From Paracoccus beibuensis (GTDB taxonomy: Bacteria > Pseudomonadota > Alphaproteobacteria > Rhodobacterales > Rhodobacteraceae), in NCBI RefSeq assembly GCF_026162625.1, contig NZ_JAOTBD010000012.1, positions 1 to 64,000 on the forward strand: a DNA stretch of 64,000 nucleotides, given 5' to 3'. The translations under genes were made by a program, and so were the position numbers. Position 1 is the first letter of the stretch. Each line of letters begins with the position of its first letter. A model generated the notes under the pieces. It was not told the origin of the DNA and searched no databases. It saw only the letters and a program-made list of their open reading frames with translations. Below, piece by piece: positions 62,576-64,000 of the stretch.

Positions 62576-62631
62576 TGCAACCCCCTATTGCAGTGAAAGC
62601 AAACATTGCACACTCCGCAGGATTGTGCAAT
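62576..62631. promoter_or_regulatory. Candidate TetR operators between tetR and the efflux operon
   Basis: Two inverted repeats share the core TTGCA: TGCAA (62576-62580) with TTGCA (62588-62592), and ATTGCACA (62605-62612) with TGTGCAAT (62624-62631), the latter a perfect 8-bp repeat with an 11-bp spacer. They fill the 109-bp divergent control region. Confidence 0.55.
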
Positions 62632-62678
62632 GAGCGCACCAAACATGGTGCCTTCGGGGCAAGATCGGGATAGTTCAC

Positions 62679-63968
62679 ATGATGCGCGAGTTCAGCCTTA
62701 ACGCCGGGACGGTCATGGCCGCGGCAATGTTCCTGACGCAGCCGGCCGTGGCGCAGGCCCCGGAAGGGATGCCCCCCAAGCAGGTCGGCGTGGTCGAGGT
62801 GGCGCTGCAGGACGTGCCGCGCATCGTCACCCTGCCCGGCCGGGCGGTGGCCGCGAATTCGACCGACATCCGTCCGCGCGTCGGCGGCATCGTGACCGAC
62901 ATCCTCTACCAGCCCGGCAAGCCGATCGATGCCGGCACCCCGATGTTCAAGATCGACGACACGACCTATCAGGCGAACCTCGCCAGCGCCGAGGCGCAGG
63001 TCGCCTCGGCCGAGGCGCAGGTGACGCAGGCGGAATCGGCCTATAGCCGGACCGAACAGCTTCTGGGGTCCGGCACGACGCAGGCCCAGGTCGAGACGGC
63101 GCGCGCCACGCTGGACCAGGCTCGCGCGGCGGTGCAGTCGGCTGCCGCCGCCCTGACGTTGGCCCGGGCCGAGCTTGGATGGACCACCGTGACCAGCCCC
63201 ATCGCCGGCATCGCCACCGTTTCCGAAACCTCGGTCGGCGATCTTGTGACGGCGGGACAGGCCGACGCCATGGCGACGGTGATCCAGCTCGACCCGATCG
63301 AGGTCGACATGTACGAACCCGCCGCCCGCTTCCTGAGCCTTCTGGACGACATCGGCGCGGGCAACCTGCGCCTGAACGACGAGCTGAACGCCAAGCTGAC
63401 GCTCGAGGACGGCCAGACCTACCAGGCGGTAGGCGAACTTGTGGCGCCGGGCGTGACGGTCTCGACCTCGACCGGATCGATCGACACGCGGTTCCGCTTC
63501 GACAACCCGAACAACCTGCTGCTGCCGGGCATGTTCCTGCGTGGCCAGGTGGAACTGGGCGTGACGCCCGCATTCCTGGTGTCGCAGTCGGCGGCCGTCC
63601 GCGACAAGATCGGCAACCTCTCGGCCTGGGTGGTCGAGGACGGAAAGGTCAGCCAGCGTCGACTGACCGAGGACGGTACCTACCAGAACCAGTGGATCGT
63701 AACCGACGGGATCGAGGAAGGCGACATGCTGGTCGTCGACGGGCTGGCCGGCCTGGCGGAAGGCGCCGAGGTCGTCACCGTTCCCGTCACCTTCGACGAG
63801 AACGGCGTGGTGCGCGACATCGCGCCCCCCGCGGATGCCGCCACGCAGGACGGCGCCGCGGCGGCGCCGGCATCCGATGAGCCGGCATCCGAAGCGCCGG
63901 CCACCACAGAACCGGCCCCCGCAGAACCGGCAGGCGACGCGCCTGCCGACGCGCCCGCGACGGAGTAA
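62679..63968 (+). CDS. RND efflux periplasmic adaptor subunit (AcrA-like)
   Basis: A 429-aa membrane-fusion protein linking an inner-membrane RND pump to an outer-membrane channel. Signal region near the N-terminus (GTVMAAAMFLTQPAVAQA); lipoyl/barrel-sandwich halves VTLPGRAVAANSTDIRPRVG and TTVTSPIAGIATVSETSVGD; coiled-coil hairpin EAQVASAEAQVTQAESAYSR; beta-barrel and C-terminal membrane-proximal domain. The last 60 residues are an Ala/Pro/Glu-rich tail of low complexity, not part of the usual fold. No lipobox is seen. ATG at 62679 (62682 also possible). The pump gene follows after 6 bp. Confidence 0.93.
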   Translation: MMREFSLNAGTVMAAAMFLTQPAVAQAPEGMPPKQVGVVEVALQDVPRIVTLPGRAVAANSTDIRPRVGGIVTDILYQPGKPIDAGTPMFKIDDTTYQANLASAEAQVASAEAQVTQAESAYSRTEQLLGSGTTQAQVETARATLDQARAAVQSAAAALTLARAELGWTTVTSPIAGIATVSETSVGDLVTAGQADAMATVIQLDPIEVDMYEPAARFLSLLDDIGAGNLRLNDELNAKLTLEDGQTYQAVGELVAPGVTVSTSTGSIDTRFRFDNPNNLLLPGMFLRGQVELGVTPAFLVSQSAAVRDKIGNLSAWVVEDGKVSQRRLTEDGTYQNQWIVTDGIEEGDMLVVDGLAGLAEGAEVVTVPVTFDENGVVRDIAPPADAATQDGAAAAPASDEPASEAPATTEPAPAEPAGDAPADAPATE

Positions 63969-63974
63969 GGACCG

Positions 63975-64000
63975 ATGGCACGCTTTTTCATTCATCGCCC
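63975..64000 (+). CDS. Start of RND efflux permease (AcrB-like), partial
   Basis: Only the first 8 full codons are inside the window. The peptide MARFFIHR followed by the start of a Pro codon matches the N-terminus of AcrB/MexB-type inner-membrane pumps (M-FFI-RP). It begins 6 bp after the adaptor gene and so belongs to the same operon. Confidence 0.8.

Overview
The window is about 64 kb of GC-rich, densely packed bacterial chromosome with strong G/C third-position bias. Gene content and order point to an alphaproteobacterium of the Rhodobacteraceae/Paracoccaceae, most like Paracoccus. The evidence is a 14-gene nuo cluster interspersed with small family-specific genes (DUF5333, DUF5337, a carboxymuconolactone-decarboxylase-like gene), nuoN followed by birA-coaX-RNase J, a GTTC-N7-GTTC SOS box at uvrA, and a fabA-fabB-fabI cluster. 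No insertion sequence, phage gene, CRISPR array or rRNA is visible. There is one tRNA, tRNA-Gly(GCC).

Layout. 1-125 is the tail of glmS. 176-21521 (minus strand) runs from trmB at its downstream end back to nuoA: nuoABCDE, an HhH-like gene, DUF5337, nuoF, DUF5333, nuoG, a lipoprotein gene, nuoH, a 59-codon gene, nuoI, a CMD-like gene, nuoJ, a 26-codon membrane-peptide gene, nuoKLMN, birA, coaX, rnj. Most junctions overlap by 1-8 nt. 21768-28238 holds divergent pyc (pyruvate carboxylase) and uvrA. 28381-31404 holds tRNA-Gly, a TetR regulator with a palindromic operator, a decayed FAD-dehydrogenase fragment and panC-panB. 31776-39033 holds an MFS transporter, a 2-hydroxyacid dehydrogenase, an SH3 protein, an M3 peptidase, a membrane-anchored MoeB/ThiF protein, dut and infC (AUA start). 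39177-45831 holds an Ala-rich anchored protein, a glycosyltransferase-like gene, fabA-fabB-fabI, a hydrolase and a Pit phosphate transporter.

45945-57984 is the most distinctive region: a carbohydrate locus under one LacI-family regulator. It has a ribose-type ABC importer, a Gfo/Idh/MocA oxidoreductase and a cytoplasmic TIM-barrel isomerase. It also has a predicted periplasmic set: a GMC oxidoreductase with its Tat-targeted small subunit, a DUF1080 (3-keto-disaccharide hydrolase type) protein, and two exported TIM-barrel proteins. Five copies of a 15-bp motif close to TGTAATCGGTTTCAT lie in front of all three transcription units and the regulator gene. I infer a C3-oxidation (3-keto-glycoside) route for glycoside breakdown.

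58057-61984 encodes a short LOV photoreceptor overlapping a CheB-CheR-PAS-HWE histidine kinase. 61988-64000 is a TetR regulator divergent from an RND efflux operon that runs off the end of the window.
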